Origin: Sweltsa coloradensis | Lineage: Eukaryota > Arthropoda > Insecta > Plecoptera > Chloroperlidae | DNA: 64,000 nucleotides | Reading direction: 5' to 3' | NCBI GenBank assembly: GCA_024449915.1 | Contig: JAMZAV010001828.1 | Coordinates: 1-64,000 of the forward strand | Shown: in pieces, positions 13,597 through 24,452 of the stretch | How the letters are laid out: each line of letters begins with the position of its first letter | Numbering within the stretch: position 1 is the first letter of the stretch | Position numbers and translations under genes: made by a program | The notes under the pieces: model-generated | Told to the model about the DNA's origin: nothing | The model's input: only the letters and a program-made list of their open reading frames with translations | The model's database searches: none

Positions 13597-13665
13597 GTTA
13601 GTTAATGTTGTTTTAGGGCACTTAACAGTAGAGTTATCAGTGCCCATTTAAAGTGTATTGAAATG
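13597..13665 (-). mobile_element. 5'-truncated retroposon 3' end in satellite, copy 1
   Basis: A 69-bp insertion in a satellite subrepeat is flanked by 12-bp duplications with one mismatch, AAATCACATATA (13585-13596) and AAATCAAATATA (13666-13677). Read on the minus strand it ends GGGCACTGATAACTC..AGTGCCC followed by an AACTAAC-type tail. It matches the dispersed LINE/SINE-like 3' end at about 61,044-61,104. Confidence 0.75.
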
Positions 13666-14403
13666 AAATCAAATATAACTCACCATATAAAAAACTTTAA
13701 ACGTAGGCCTTACTAGGCTGAAAAAAGAAGAAGAGAAGAATCGCGGTAACTAATAACATAGAATCACTGTATGAGACACTTTTATCCAATGCCAACTTGG
13801 CTGAAGAAAACGGGTATTTTTCCTGATTGCTATAACAAATCACATATAACTCACTGTATAAAAAACTTTTATCATAGCCCAATCTAGGCTGAAGAAAGAA
13901 GAAATAGAAGGATCGCGACAACAAATCACATACATTCACTGTATGAAACACTTTTATCGTTGGCCTTACTTGGCTGAAGAAAACGGGTCTTTTTCTTGTA
14001 CGCAATTACAAATTTAAGTTGTTCTGAATCAGCCTTGTTGATTCTGGCGTTGAAACACGGATGTTCGCTCTGTCCATACAGTGATTGTTATATTTTCTAA
14101 TAAAAATATCGATCTTTGGATGGTTATCGCTCACTCGTCCATTACGTCGAGGCCTACAAGGTTGGCTTGGACGCTTTGGTGTATTGTCTCCTACTAAAAA
14201 GCAGTGATGTGACTAAGTGGGTAGACTCTTATTGCGGATTTTTAAAATTTATTTATCGTAGGCCTTACTAGGCTGAAAAAAGAAGAAGAGAAGAATCGCG
14301 ATAACTAATAACATAGAATCACTGTATGAGACACTTTTATCCAAGGCCAATTTGGCTGAAGAAAACGGGTAATTTTCCCAACGTATTTAACAAATCACAT
14401 ATA

Positions 14404-14472
14404 GTTAGTTAATGTTGTTTTAGGACACTCAACAGTAGAGTTATCAGTGCCCATTTAAAGTGTATTGAAATG
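14404..14472 (-). mobile_element. 5'-truncated retroposon 3' end in satellite, copy 2
   Basis: Same insertion as at 13.6 kb, at the same point of the monomer and with the same duplicated flanks. This shows it was copied with the satellite unit rather than inserted again. One base of the terminal hairpin differs (GGACAC against GGGCAC). Confidence 0.75.
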
Positions 14473-14861
14473 AAATCAAATATAACTCACCATATAAAAA
14501 ACTTTAAACGTACGCCTATCTAAGCTGAAGAATGAAGAAAGAGAAGATTCACGACAACAAATCACATACATTCACTGTATGAAACACTTTTATCGTTGGC
14601 CTACCTTGGCTGAAGAAAACGGGTAATTTTCTTGAACGCAATTACAAATTTAAAGTTGTTCTGAATCAGCCTTGTTGATTCTGGCGTTGATCCACGGATG
14701 TTCGCTTTGTCCATACCATTGATTGTTATATTTCCTAATAAAAATATCGATCTTTGGTTGGTTATCGCTCACTCGTCCATTGCGTCGAGGCCTACAGGGT
14801 TGGCTTTGACGCTTAAATTAATTGTTTCCTTCTAAAAATCAGTTATGTGACTGAGTGGGTA

Positions 14862-15245
14862 GTCTCTCCGTCTGGGCCTGGGGAAGAATTGGCTCAGAGC
14901 ATGGCTCTGCTATTCGTAATAGACGATTCAAGAGAAGAAGTCCACCTCGCAGACATCAGCTGGTAAAAGCGGAGCATCTTACTCCCCGAAACTAGAGGCG
15001 AGCTCTGGCAATCGTCGCCGGGGACCTTGCCCCCTTCACTTGACGACCCCCCGGCGACGATGACAATGACACAACGAACGATGATAATGACGATGACGAC
15101 CGCGACGTGAGAAACCCCCCTTCCTACCCTTACCCGTGGCTGGTTTTGACCAGCATGGGCACCTCCTCTACACCCCCCTTACGCTAGAGTGATGCATTAT
15201 GACCTAACGGTTGACACTTTCTTAATCCAAATAAACCAAAAAAAA
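14862..15245 (+). mobile_element. GC-rich SINE-like element (SINE-A), satellite copy 1
   Basis: A 384-bp GC-rich block replaces the normal continuation after GAGTGGGTA in the satellite core. It begins GTCTCTCCGTCTGGGCC and ends in an A-rich tail (AAATAAACCAAAAAAAA). It contains a tRNA A-box-like GGCTCAGAGCATGG, a GACGATGACGACC stretch, and a hairpin CTGGTTTTGACCAG within GTGGCTGGTTTTGACCAGC. A copy with clear target duplications at 43.4 kb defines its ends. Confidence 0.8.
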
Positions 15246-15976
15246 TCTTATAGCAGAATTTTTATTTAATTATCGTAGGCCTTACTAGGCTGAAAAAGAA
15301 GAAGAGAAGAATCGCGATAACTAATAACATAGAATCACTGTATGAGACAATTTTATCCAAGGCTAACTTGGCTGAAGAAAACTGGATTTTTCCCGATGTA
15401 TTTAACGAATCACATATAACTCACCATATAATAAACTTTAAACGTACGCCTATCTAGTCTGAAGAATGAAGAAAGAGAAGATTCGCGACAACAAATTATA
15501 TACAATCACTGTATGAAACACATTTATCGTTGGCCTTACTTGGCTGAAGAAAACGGGTCTTTTTCTTGAACGCAATTACAAATTTAATGTTGTTCTGAAT
15601 TAGCCAATTGTTGATTCTGGCGTTGATACACGGATGTTCGCTCTGTCCATACCAGTGACTGTTATATTCCTAGTAAAAATATCGATCTTTGGATGGTTAT
15701 CGCTCACTCGTTTATTACGTCGAGGCCTACAAGGTTGGCTTGGAAGCTTTGGTGTATTGTCTCCTACTAAAAAGCAGTTATGTGACTAAGTGGGTAGACT
15801 CTTATTGCGGATTTTAAAAATTTATTTATCGTAGGCCTTACTGGGCTGAAAAAAAAAGAAGAGAAGAATCGCGATAACTAATAACACAGAATCACTGTAT
15901 GAGACAGTTTTATCTAAGGCCAACTTGGCTGAAGAAAACGGGTAATTTTCCCAACGTATTTAACAAATCACATATA

Positions 15977-16045
15977 GTTAGTTAATGTTGTTTTAGGACA
16001 CTCAACAGTAGAGTTATCAGTGCCCATTTAAAGTGTATTGAAATG
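15977..16045 (-). mobile_element. 5'-truncated retroposon 3' end in satellite, copy 3
   Basis: Third copy at the same point of the monomer, sharing the GGACAC variant with copy 2. The right duplicated flank has decayed to AAGTGAAATATA. Copies 2 and 3 are therefore likely closer to each other than to copy 1. Confidence 0.72.
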
Positions 16046-16261
16046 AAGTGAAATATAACTCACCATATAAAAAACTTTAAACGTACGCCTATCTAAGCTG
16101 AAGAATGAAGAAAGAGAAGATTCGCGAGAACAAATCACATACATTCACTGTATGAAACACTTTTATCGTTGGCCTACCTTGGCTGAAGAAAACGGGTAAT
16201 TTTCTTGAACGCAATTACAAATTTAAAGTTGTTCTGAATCAGCCTTGTTGATTCTGGCGTT

Positions 16262-16718
16262 TCTTGATTCTTTATTGTATGTTAAAATTCACATTTTACA
16301 ATTATTGGTCAAGCCCCCAATGAGCCTAGCGGCTCGCTATAGGGGGCTTTCAGCAATGGATTACAAACGGTGAGAGGTGAAGCAAGCCAAGATACATGAA
16401 AATATGAAATTTAAGGATTTGCAACATTTTTTAAGACACTGTAAAGTATGAACTAAATTGAGCTACTCTAATATATGTTATAAAATTAAATTAAAGTACA
16501 AAAGTCAGTAGAAATCTGAAATGAGTATATGTGAATTTAGGCCAATTGGCCTAGGCATGACATAAAGCATTTTTTTTTTTTTTTTTTAGGCTTATGGAGA
16601 CTTATAAAATATTCCTAAGTTATAATATCCTATGTAGTTATTGGTAGTGAGTAATAAGTATTATCCTCATTGTTTCCAGTTACCTATGTGCTGTATTTAA
16701 TTAATTAATTTATTTATT
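16262..16718 (-). mobile_element. Retroposon 3' fragment inside the satellite
   Basis: About 457 bp interrupts the satellite core between CTGGCGT and TTGATCCACGG. On the minus strand the far end reads ACAATAAAGAATCAAGAA, a polyadenylation-signal-like end of a non-LTR retroposon. Just upstream is a hairpin with stems AAGCCCCC and GGGGGCTT (about 16,313-16,350). The other end is a TAAT/TTTA-rich run. TTGAT is present near both junctions and may be a short target duplication. Family unknown. Confidence 0.5.
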
Positions 16719-16892
16719 TGATCCACGGATGTTCGCTCTGTCCATACCATTGATTGTTATATTTCCTAATAAAAATATCGATCTTTGGTTGGTTATCGCT
16801 CACTCGTCCATTGCGTCGAGGCCTACAGGGTTGGCTTGGACGCTCAAATTAATTGTTTCCTTATAGAAATCAGTTATGTGACTGAGTGGGTA

Positions 16893-17278
16893 GTCTCTCC
16901 GTCTGGGCCTGGGGAAGAATTGGCTCAGAGCATGGCGGCTCTGCTATTCGTAAAAGGCGATTCAAGCGAAGAAGTCCACCTTGCTAACATCAGCTGGAAA
17001 GAGCGGAGCATCTTCTTCCCCGAAACTAGAGGCCAGCTCTGGCAATCGTCGCCGGAGACCTTGCCCCCTTAACTTGACGACCCCCCGGCGACGATGACAA
17101 TGACACAACGAACGATGACAAAGACGATGACGACCGCGACGTGAGAAACCCCTTTTCCTCCCCTTACCCGTGGCTGGGTCTGAACAACATGGGCCCCTCC
17201 TCTACACCCCATAAGGCTAGAGTGATGCATTATGACCTAACGGTTGTCACGTTCTTAATCCAAATAAACCAAATAAAA
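16893..17278 (+). mobile_element. SINE-A, satellite copy 2
   Basis: Same element at the same point of the core as copy 1, so it was duplicated with the monomer. It retains CATGGCGGCTCTGC near the head and an A-rich tail ending AAATAAAA before TCTTATAGC. A chance reading frame of about 95 codons across it has no recognisable domain. Confidence 0.8.
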
Positions 17279-18119
17279 TCTTATAGCAGAATTTTTATTT
17301 ATTCATCGTAGGCCTTACTAGGCTGAAGAAAGAAGAAGAGAAGAATCGCTTTAGCAAATTACATATAATCACTGTATAAGACACTTTTATCTTCTGCCTA
17401 ACTTGACTGAAGAAAACGTGTATATTTTCGGATGTCTTTAACAAATTACATAAATCTCACTGTATAAAAAACTTTTAACGTACGCCTATCTAGGCTGAAG
17501 AAAGAAGAAAGAGAAGATTCGCGACAACAAATCACATACATTCACTGTATGAAACACGTTTATCGATGGCCTACCTTGGCTGAAGAAAACGGGTATTTTT
17601 CTTGAACGCAGATACAAATTTGAAGTTGTTCTGAATCAGCCTTGTTGATTCCGGCGTTGGTCCACGAATGTTCGCTCTGTCCATACCATTGATTGTTATA
17701 TTTCTTAATAAAAATATCGATCTTTGGTTGGTTATCGCTCATCGTCCATTGCGTCGAGGCCTACAGGGTTGGCTTGGACGCTTTGGTTTATTGTTTCCTA
17801 CTAAAAAGCAGTTATGTGACTGAGTGGGTAGTCTCTTAATGCGGATTTTTGTTATAGTTATCGTAGGTCTAACTAGGCTGAAGTAAGAAGAAGAGAAGAA
17901 TCGCGATAAATCACAAACAATCACTGTGCGAAACACTTTTTTCGTTGGCCTAACTTGTCTGAAGAAAACGAATATTTTTCTTGATCGCGATATCAAATCA
18001 CATACAACACACTTAATAAATCAATTTTATCGTAAGCTTAACTCGCCTTAGGAAAACGGGTACTTTTCCCGGTCGCAATAAAATATCACATACAACTCAC
18101 CGTACAAAACACTTTTATC

Positions 18120-18495
18120 GGGTGGGGGACATGAAAGGAGCCTCCACGAAGATTGTTAGATTATGAAAACGATACAATCGGGCGTCCCCTGGAAACGACA
18201 AAATTGTCGGCTAATCCTTTCAAAATTAGAGTAAAGAGGAACCATTCAAAGGCACAGGATCGGAGTTTATCAATGTCAAAACTTTTAACAATCTCAACTT
18301 ATTAACATTGAGGGCTTATCTAGTATTAGGGAATTTTTACTATATGAGATGTGCACGAAATACAACTGTGATATTTTGCTGGTCTTGTAGACGCACAGAG
18401 GACCAACAAAAAGCAGACCAAAGATTCGACATGCAGTTGTCCATGACAATTCCTTATGACAAATATGGAAGTGCAATATTTTCCCGATCGCAATA
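18120..18495 (+). repeat. 380-bp extra segment, copy 3
   Basis: Third and cleanest copy of the extra segment, with the same landmarks (GGCGTCCCCTGGAAACGAC, CACAGGATCGGAG, CAATTCCTTATGACAAAT). It lies about 13 kb from the other two, inside low-error sequence, and is the best reference for the segment. Confidence 0.8.
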
Positions 18496-19428
18496 ACAAA
18501 TCACTGTAATAAACCCTTTTAATGTAAGCCTAACAAGGCTAAAGAAAGATGAAAAAGAAGAATCGCGATAACATATTACATACAATTACTGTATGAAAAA
18601 CTTTTATCGTTGGCCTACCTTGGCTGAAGAAAACGGGTATTTTTCTTGAAAGAAAATACAAATTTGAAGTTGTTCTGAATCAGCCTTGTTGATTCTGGCG
18701 TTAATCCACGGATATTCACTCTGTCCATACCATTGATTGTTATATTTTCTAATAAAAATATCGATCTTAAGTTGGTTATCGCTTACTCGTCCATTGCGCC
18801 GAGGCCTACAGGGTTGGCTTGGACGCTTTGGTTTATTGTCTCCTACTAAAAAGCAGTTATGTGACTCAGTGGGTAGACTCTTAATGCGGATTTTTTGATT
18901 TATTTATCGTAGGCCTTACTAGGCTGAAAAAGAAGAAGAGAAGAATCGCGATAACTAATTACATAGAATCACTGTATGAGACATTTTATCCAAGGCCAAC
19001 TTGGCTGAAGAAAACGGGTATTTTTCCCGATTGCTATAACAAATCACATATAACTCACTGTATAAAAAACTTTTATCGTAGGCCTATCTAGGCTGAAGAA
19101 AGAAGAAATAGAAGAATCGCGACAACAAATCACATACATTCACTGTATGAAACACTTTTATCGTTGGCCTAACTTGGCTGAAGAAAACGGGTCTTTTTTT
19201 TAACGCAATTACAAATTTAAGTTGTTCTGAATCAGCCTTGTTGATTCTGGCGTTGAAACACGGATGTTAGCTCTTTCCATACCATTGATTGTTGTATTTC
19301 CTAAAAAAAATATCGATCTTTGGTTGGTTATCGCTCACTCGTCCATTGCGTCGAGGCCTACAGGGTTGGCTTTGACGCTTAAATTAATTGTTTCCTTCTA
19401 AAAATCAGTTATGTGACTGAGATGGGTA

Positions 19429-19811
19429 GTCTCTCCGTCTGGGCCTGGGGAAGAATTGGCTCAGAGCATGGCTCTGCTATTCGTAAAAGGCAATTCAAGA
19501 GAAGAAGTCCACCTCGCAAACATCAGCTGGTAAGAGCGGAGCATCTTACTCCCCGAAACTAGAGGCGAGCTCTGGCAATCGTCACCAGGGATCTTGCCCC
19601 CTTCACTTGACGACCCCCCGGCTACGATAACAATGACACAACGAACGATGACAAAGACGATGACGAGCGCGACGTGAGAAACCCCCCTTCCTCCCCTTAC
19701 CCGTGGCTGGTTCTGTCCAGCATGGGCCCCTCCTCTACACCCCCTTAGGCTTGAGTGATGCATTATGACCTAACGGTTGACGCGTTCTTAATCCAAATAA
19801 ACCAAAAAAAA
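19429..19811 (+). mobile_element. SINE-A, satellite copy 3
   Basis: Third copy at the same monomer position, with head GTCTCTCCGTCTGGGCC, hairpin GGCTGGTTCTGTCCAGC and an A-rich tail. The monomer at about 20.9 kb lacks the element and keeps the empty site GTAGTCTCTTATAGCAG. Confidence 0.8.
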
Positions 19812-20997
19812 TCTCATAGCAGAATTTTTATTTATTTATCTTAGGCCGTCTTAGGCCTTACTAGGCTGAAGAAAGAAGAAGACAAGAATCGCGAAAAGTA
19901 ATGACATAGAATCACTGTATGATACACTTTTATCCAAGGCCAACTTGACTAAAGAAAACAAGTATTTTACCCGATTGCCATAACAAATCACATATAACTC
20001 ACTGTATAAAAACATTTAACGAAGGCTTATCTAGGCTGAGAAAGAAGAAAGATAAGAATCGCGACATCAAACCACATACATTCACTGTATGAAACAATTT
20101 AATCGTTGGCCTTACTTGGCTGAAGAAAACGGGTATTTTTCTTGAACGCAATTACAAAAGTTGTTCTGAATCAGCCTTGTTGATTCTGGCGTTGATCCAC
20201 TGATGTTCTCTCTGTCCATACCATTGATTGTTTTATTTTACTAAAAAAATATCGATTTTTGGTTGGTTATCGCTCACTCGGCCATTGCGTCGAGGCCTAC
20301 AAGGTTGGCTTGGACGCTTTGGTTTATTGTCTCCTACTAAAAAGCAGTTATGTGACTGAGTGGGAAGACTCCTATTGCGGATTTTTCTTATTTATTAATC
20401 GTAGGCCTTACTAGGCTGAAAAAAGAAGAAGAGAAAAATCGCGATAACTAATAACATTGAATCACTGTATGAGACACTTTTATCCAAGGCCAACTCTGCT
20501 GAAGAAAACGGGTATTTTTCGCGATGTATTTAACAAATCACATATATGTCACCATATAAAAAACTTTAAACGTACGCCTATCTAGGCTGAAGAATGAAGA
20601 AAGAGAAAATTCGCGACAACAAATTACATACATTCACTGTATGAAACACTTTTATCGTTGGCCTAACTTGGCTGAAGAAAACGGGTCTTTTTCTTGAACG
20701 CAATTACAAATTTAAAGTTGTTCTGAATCAGCCTTGTTGATTCTGGCGTTGAAACACGGATGTTCGCTCTGTCCATACCATTGATTGTTATATTTCCTAA
20801 TAAAATATCGATCTTTGGTTGGTTATCGCTCACTCGTCCATTGCGTCGGGGCCTACAGGGTTGGCTTTGACGCTTAAATTAATTGTTTCCTTCTAAGAAT
20901 CAGTAATGTGACTGAGTGGGTAGTCTCTTATAGCAGTTTTTTTTATTTATTTATCGTAGGCCTTACTAGGCTGAATAAAGAAGACGAGAAGAATCGC

Positions 20998-22018
20998 GTA
21001 TGGATCAGTCTTGCTTGTGATTAAAATCAAAATTAGTTGTGCAAAATTATGCAAAAAGAGTGCAAAAATATGGCATTGATTTAACAAGAAAATCCATTTT
21101 GGTCAATCTAACCAAAATAACGCTGAGATAACTTTTTGTATTGCATGTGCAAAAATAGAAAGTTATAACATGTAATTTGTTATTTACGAAAACCATTAAC
21201 TTGGCTTAGCCAAAATGAAGTTGTAACTTTTTTGTGTTGCTTGTGCAAAAATCGAAATTGGTTGTGCAAAATTGTGCAAAAAGGAAAAGTGTGCAAAAAT
21301 ATGGTATATGTTTGCACATGAAATTCGTTATTTTGAAAACTATTAAGAGCGTTCACCACCCCTTTTTTAGGCAATTTTCTGTTTGCTCGGCTGAATGACA
21401 TCACAGTTGTTAGAAATTTTGAACATATCTCAAGAAAGTGGAAATAAAGTTTTCTATTTTAACACATTCCTAAAATTTGTTTTGAAATAATTTATAAATA
21501 ATAAATTAGATTTCACGAATTTCAATTTTGTTAAAAAGTCCAAAATTGACTATATTCGTGAATTTTTTCTGGCTGATCAAGTCAAAATTTTGAAAATCTA
21601 TGACTGTTGGAACGTCCATGTATGCTTTATTGACAAGTTTGCAAAATTGTATATACGTAGGATGCTTTTTGGCCGAGCAAACCGCTATTTACTAACTATC
21701 AAAAGGGTGGTGAACCCTCTTAACTTGGCTCTGCCAAAATGAAGTTGTCGTAACTTTTTTGTGTTGCTTGTGCAAAAATCGAAATTGATTGTGCAAAATT
21801 ATGCAAAAGTGTGCAAAAATATGTATAAGTTTGCACGTGAAAATCGTTATTTTACGAAAACCATTAACTTGGCTCAGCCAAAATGTAGTTGCAGTAATTT
21901 TTTTGTGTTGCTTGTGCAAAAATCAAAATTGGTTGTGCAAAATTGTGCAAAAAGTGTGCAAAATTCACAGCATATCGTAAGTCATATCTTCGTTATTGGT
22001 TGAGCCAAGTTAATGGAC
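20998..22018 (+). repeat. 146-bp tandem repeat with GTGCAAAA words
   Basis: Immediately after the satellite, about 1 kb holds copies of a roughly 146-bp unit. Landmarks are CCATTAACTTGGCTCAGCC, AAAATGAAGTTG, TTGTGTTGCTTGTGCAAAAA and many TGTGCAAAA words. Clear unit starts lie near 21,190, 21,725 and 21,871. The first interval is lengthened by a 373-bp insertion. An inverted copy of the CCATTAACTTGGCT motif lies near 21,997-22,016. No function or coding sequence is recognised. Confidence 0.75.
21347..21719. mobile_element. MITE with TTAA target duplication (piggyBac-like)
   Basis: A 373-bp insertion interrupts the 146-bp repeat. TTAA flanks both sides (21343-21346, 21720-21723). The ends are inverted repeats, GAGCGTTCACCACCCCTTTT on the left and GAGGGTTCACCACCCTTTTG from the right, with further matches at TTTGCTCGGC. 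TTAA duplication is a hallmark of piggyBac and Kolobok elements. There is no transposase, so the superfamily is inferred. Confidence 0.8.
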
Positions 22019-22139
22019 CCATACTGGGTGATCTGTTTCCTAAAACCGTGCTGGTGATCTGGGAAGAGATTGAATTTATTCTTACATGGATGAGTTTTTT
22101 TTTTAATTTTGAGAAAGATGGGAGGAGGGATATTTAGCT
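22019..22139 (-). pseudogene. LINE reverse-transcriptase fragment, downstream half
   Basis: The minus strand translates to a piece ending NLFPDHQHGFRKQ, containing the conserved QHGFRK motif of Jockey/CR1-type reverse transcriptases, preceded by PPIFLKI. This is the sequence expected shortly after the NYRPI motif, which lies at 28.3 kb beyond the 6.2-kb element. The two fragments together are one reverse-transcriptase gene split by that insertion. The fragment ends near 22,019, where the 146-bp repeat region begins. Confidence 0.7.
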
Positions 22140-23312
22140 GAAGATTATCAAACGGCTAGCTCTTCAACTGTAGAAGTTTGTTTATTTTTCGCACAACGGG
22201 CTACAAATTTCAGAATATGTTCTCAACACTATGACACATCTCCAGTATAAAGTAGGCCCAAAAATTAGTTCACCGGAATTTTGGTCAAAACAAGACTAAC
22301 GCAAACTTGTGAAAAAAAACTAAACACACTTAAATATCTGTATCTTTGGCATTTTATGGGTTACAGTCTTGAAATTGGTCATAAAGTTGTGAATTAACAA
22401 CATCATTAGAATTTGCAAACCAAATATCAAAATATTGTATTTGAAGAGTCGCAAATTAAAAAAAGTGTAAAAAATTACATTTAAAAAATGATTTACCGCA
22501 CTTTAGTTCAATTTTTAATGCATTTATTGTTGATTACAAAAAAATTTTTTGCATTGCTATTTAGCCTGATTCTTTGGCTAAAACATTGTCGCTGGTCGAA
22601 CTCTTGGAACGTGAACTTCATAGCATCGTATTTATTATTCCCCGAGTTTGGGTGCAGCTCCCGCGGCGCTAACCAGGCATAAGGAAGTTGCTATTTCGGG
22701 GGTACCGATATAGGTAAATAGTGCATTAAATCGGAAATGGTTTACTTTAAGTCAATGGGGTTTTAGTGTAGAAATATTGAGGAAGGCTTACTATTGATGG
22801 ATATTAGAATTTCATTTGAGAAAAATGGCACATATACCTTTATTATGGTATAAACGGTAATTAATAAGAAATGCGATCTTTCCAATGTTTAACGAAATGG
22901 TTCGTGAAACTTATCAAATCACTGAGACCACGATATTATAGCTATCGAAATACTAAATACACAGTTATAAAGGTATATGCATCTACTCCATGTTGCATCA
23001 AACCATATGCATTAGCGTTTTTGATTGTCATAATAGGGCCCAATATTAGTGAAGCACCGTAATTCATGGAATTTTTCTAATCATTTTATTTGCCGTAAAT
23101 AATACTAAATATTTTTTACAAGATGGCGGACGAAGATCAAAGTCTTGAAAATTTTGTCGGTTTTGGCATCAATGGGGGGGATATTGAGAAGAAAATAATT
23201 ATTTTTCGTGAAAAACTCTAAAGAATAAAATAAAAACACAAAATTTTCAAGTTTTGGAATTTGTATTTTTGTTATTTTGGTGCAATTTTTGGTTCATTTT
23301 CTAAAAAATATC
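22140..23312. repeat. Left inverted arm of the 6.2-kb element
   Basis: This arm matches the right arm in reverse complement, from GAAGATTATCA through TTTTTCGCACAACGGGCTAC, GCAGCTCCCGCGGCGC and ACAAGATGGCGGACGAAG to AAATATCCCCAA. Differences are mostly point changes and small indels. Near its inner end lies an ATG in good context (23,123) opening a 32-codon frame, MADEDQSLENF to a stop at about 23,219, also present with compensating indels in the right arm. Confidence 0.85.
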
Positions 23313-24118
23313 CCCAACTACAATTGAAGATATTGCTACCCAGTTAGAAATAAAACACGTTGGACTATTGTTGACTATAAATTTAATTTATTTGTTAAAA
23401 ATATAAAGAACACGTGAATACCCAACATGTTTTATTTCTAACAATTTACCTGTTCAAAAAAGTCTCTTATTTAGCACATGGTTTGCATTGTTAAATTTAT
23501 CAATCTTTTTCCACCTATTATACTAAACCAGCCACTAGGAAACTATCAACCAAATAAAAGCATGACTTATTTGTAAGGTCTTGCTTATGTTCACCTAAAT
23601 AAATGAAACGATTAAAATAAAATACAGACACATATTTAGTAAATCAATCATAGCATTTTACAGCATGCAATAGGCCTACGGTTATGAATAATTATTTTTG
23701 AGTCACCAACCAGACTATCTAAAACCCAACAAAAACCTAAAAAAACTTAATTAGAAATAAAGGAGCACTAAACCTAAAATAAAATGGCAGGGAAACACAT
23801 TAAAAAACGTTGTACAAGAAATGTATTATTTATTATTTCAATGTGGTTGATAATTAGTAAAAAGCTCCATAACCAACGCCAAGGAGTCAACCAAAATGGG
23901 GCCTTTTTTAAAACAAAAATGGGGCCTTTTTTGTGTGTGGAAAGGTAAAACCACCAGAGTTCAAGCGTATTGTCTGTCAGAAATAATACGAGCAGACTAA
24001 GAGAGAAAAATACATTTGTGGAAAGGACATAACCACTAGAGTTCATGCGTACTACGAGCAAGCATAGATAAAGATGAAATAGTATATTATGACGAGAGAA
24101 GCCATAGAAGCCTAGAAG
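23313..24118. other. Anonymous AT-rich interior of the 6.2-kb element
   Basis: No coding sequence is recognised. A short inverted repeat (TAGAAATAAAACA-YGTTGG) spans about 23,346-23,441. The motif TGTGGAAAGG..ACCAC..GAGTTCA..GCGTA occurs twice, at about 23,934 and 24,013, 79 bp apart, just beyond the end of the piggyBac relic. Confidence 0.5.
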
Positions 24119-24452
24119 TCTTTCATAGTGTGGTAGGTCTTGTTGCAGGAAAAATACACAGGGCGATGTCATCACAGTCAGGACACATGAAGCTAGTTTC
24201 CTTCCGACTGCCATGCTTCTTGCATACTACACATCTACGCGACATGTGTTGCTCATTGCCAGTAGGAGGAATCATCTCAACGAAATGGCGTCCTTCAAAC
24301 GAAGCGGTGAAGGACCGTCTTTCTGCAGTGTGCCATTCAGAAGGGACATGATTAGTTGTTCCAGGAGTTCCGCAGTTTAACCGTTTCTTGGAACTCCAAA
24401 TAACTTGTCTTTTCCCGGGCGAAGGCAGCACCAGTCGATATATTGGTGACAT
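24119..24452 (-). pseudogene. piggyBac-type transposase C-terminal relic
   Basis: The minus strand encodes a fragment with GRHFVEMIPPTG, then CVVCKKHGSRKETSFMC, PDC and LCIF. This is the cysteine-rich zinc-binding domain at the C-terminus of piggyBac/PGBD transposases, where C-x2-C, C-x2-C and C-x-YHT motifs are expected. A frameshift just after LCIF moves the terminal CNKTYHTM block into another frame (near 24,125-24,150). The DDD catalytic core is not found upstream. It lies between the arms of the 6.2-kb element but may have entered separately. Confidence 0.75.

Larger units (their letters stand above)
1..20997 (+). repeat. ~555-bp satellite array (SINE-core satellite)
   Basis: A tandem array runs from the window edge to 20,997. 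An anchor in the core (ATATCGATCTTTGGTTGG) recurs about 26 times, for example at 481, 1038, 1593, 2148, 10014, 10571 and 11119, giving a basic period of 548-557 bp. Each monomer has a core of about 245 bp, from AAATTTGAAGTTG to TTTATTTATTTATCG, followed by about four subrepeats of roughly 85 bp. The subrepeats share GGCC-N-ACTTGGCTGAAG, GAAGAATCGCG and CACTGTATGAAA. Larger gaps between anchors are explained by inserted elements or an extra 380-bp segment. The core aligns to a dispersed SINE at 59.9-60.2 kb. Minus-strand ORFs of about 60 codons recur in monomers, but I regard them as chance. The array is truncated at the left window edge. Confidence 0.95.

Noticed and set aside
19461..19763. 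100-codon minus-strand frame across SINE-A
   Set aside because: It results from the low-stop GC-rich triplet stretch of SINE-A. Equivalent frames at 16.8, 43.5 and 52.0 kb follow the element, not a gene.
1..20997. CRISPR-like regular repeats
   Set aside because: The repeats are long, diverged and contiguous without unique spacers in an evidently eukaryotic genome.
23774..24214. 146-codon hydrophobic minus-strand frame
   Set aside because: It overlaps the frameshifted end of the piggyBac relic in another frame and then runs through anonymous AT-rich DNA.
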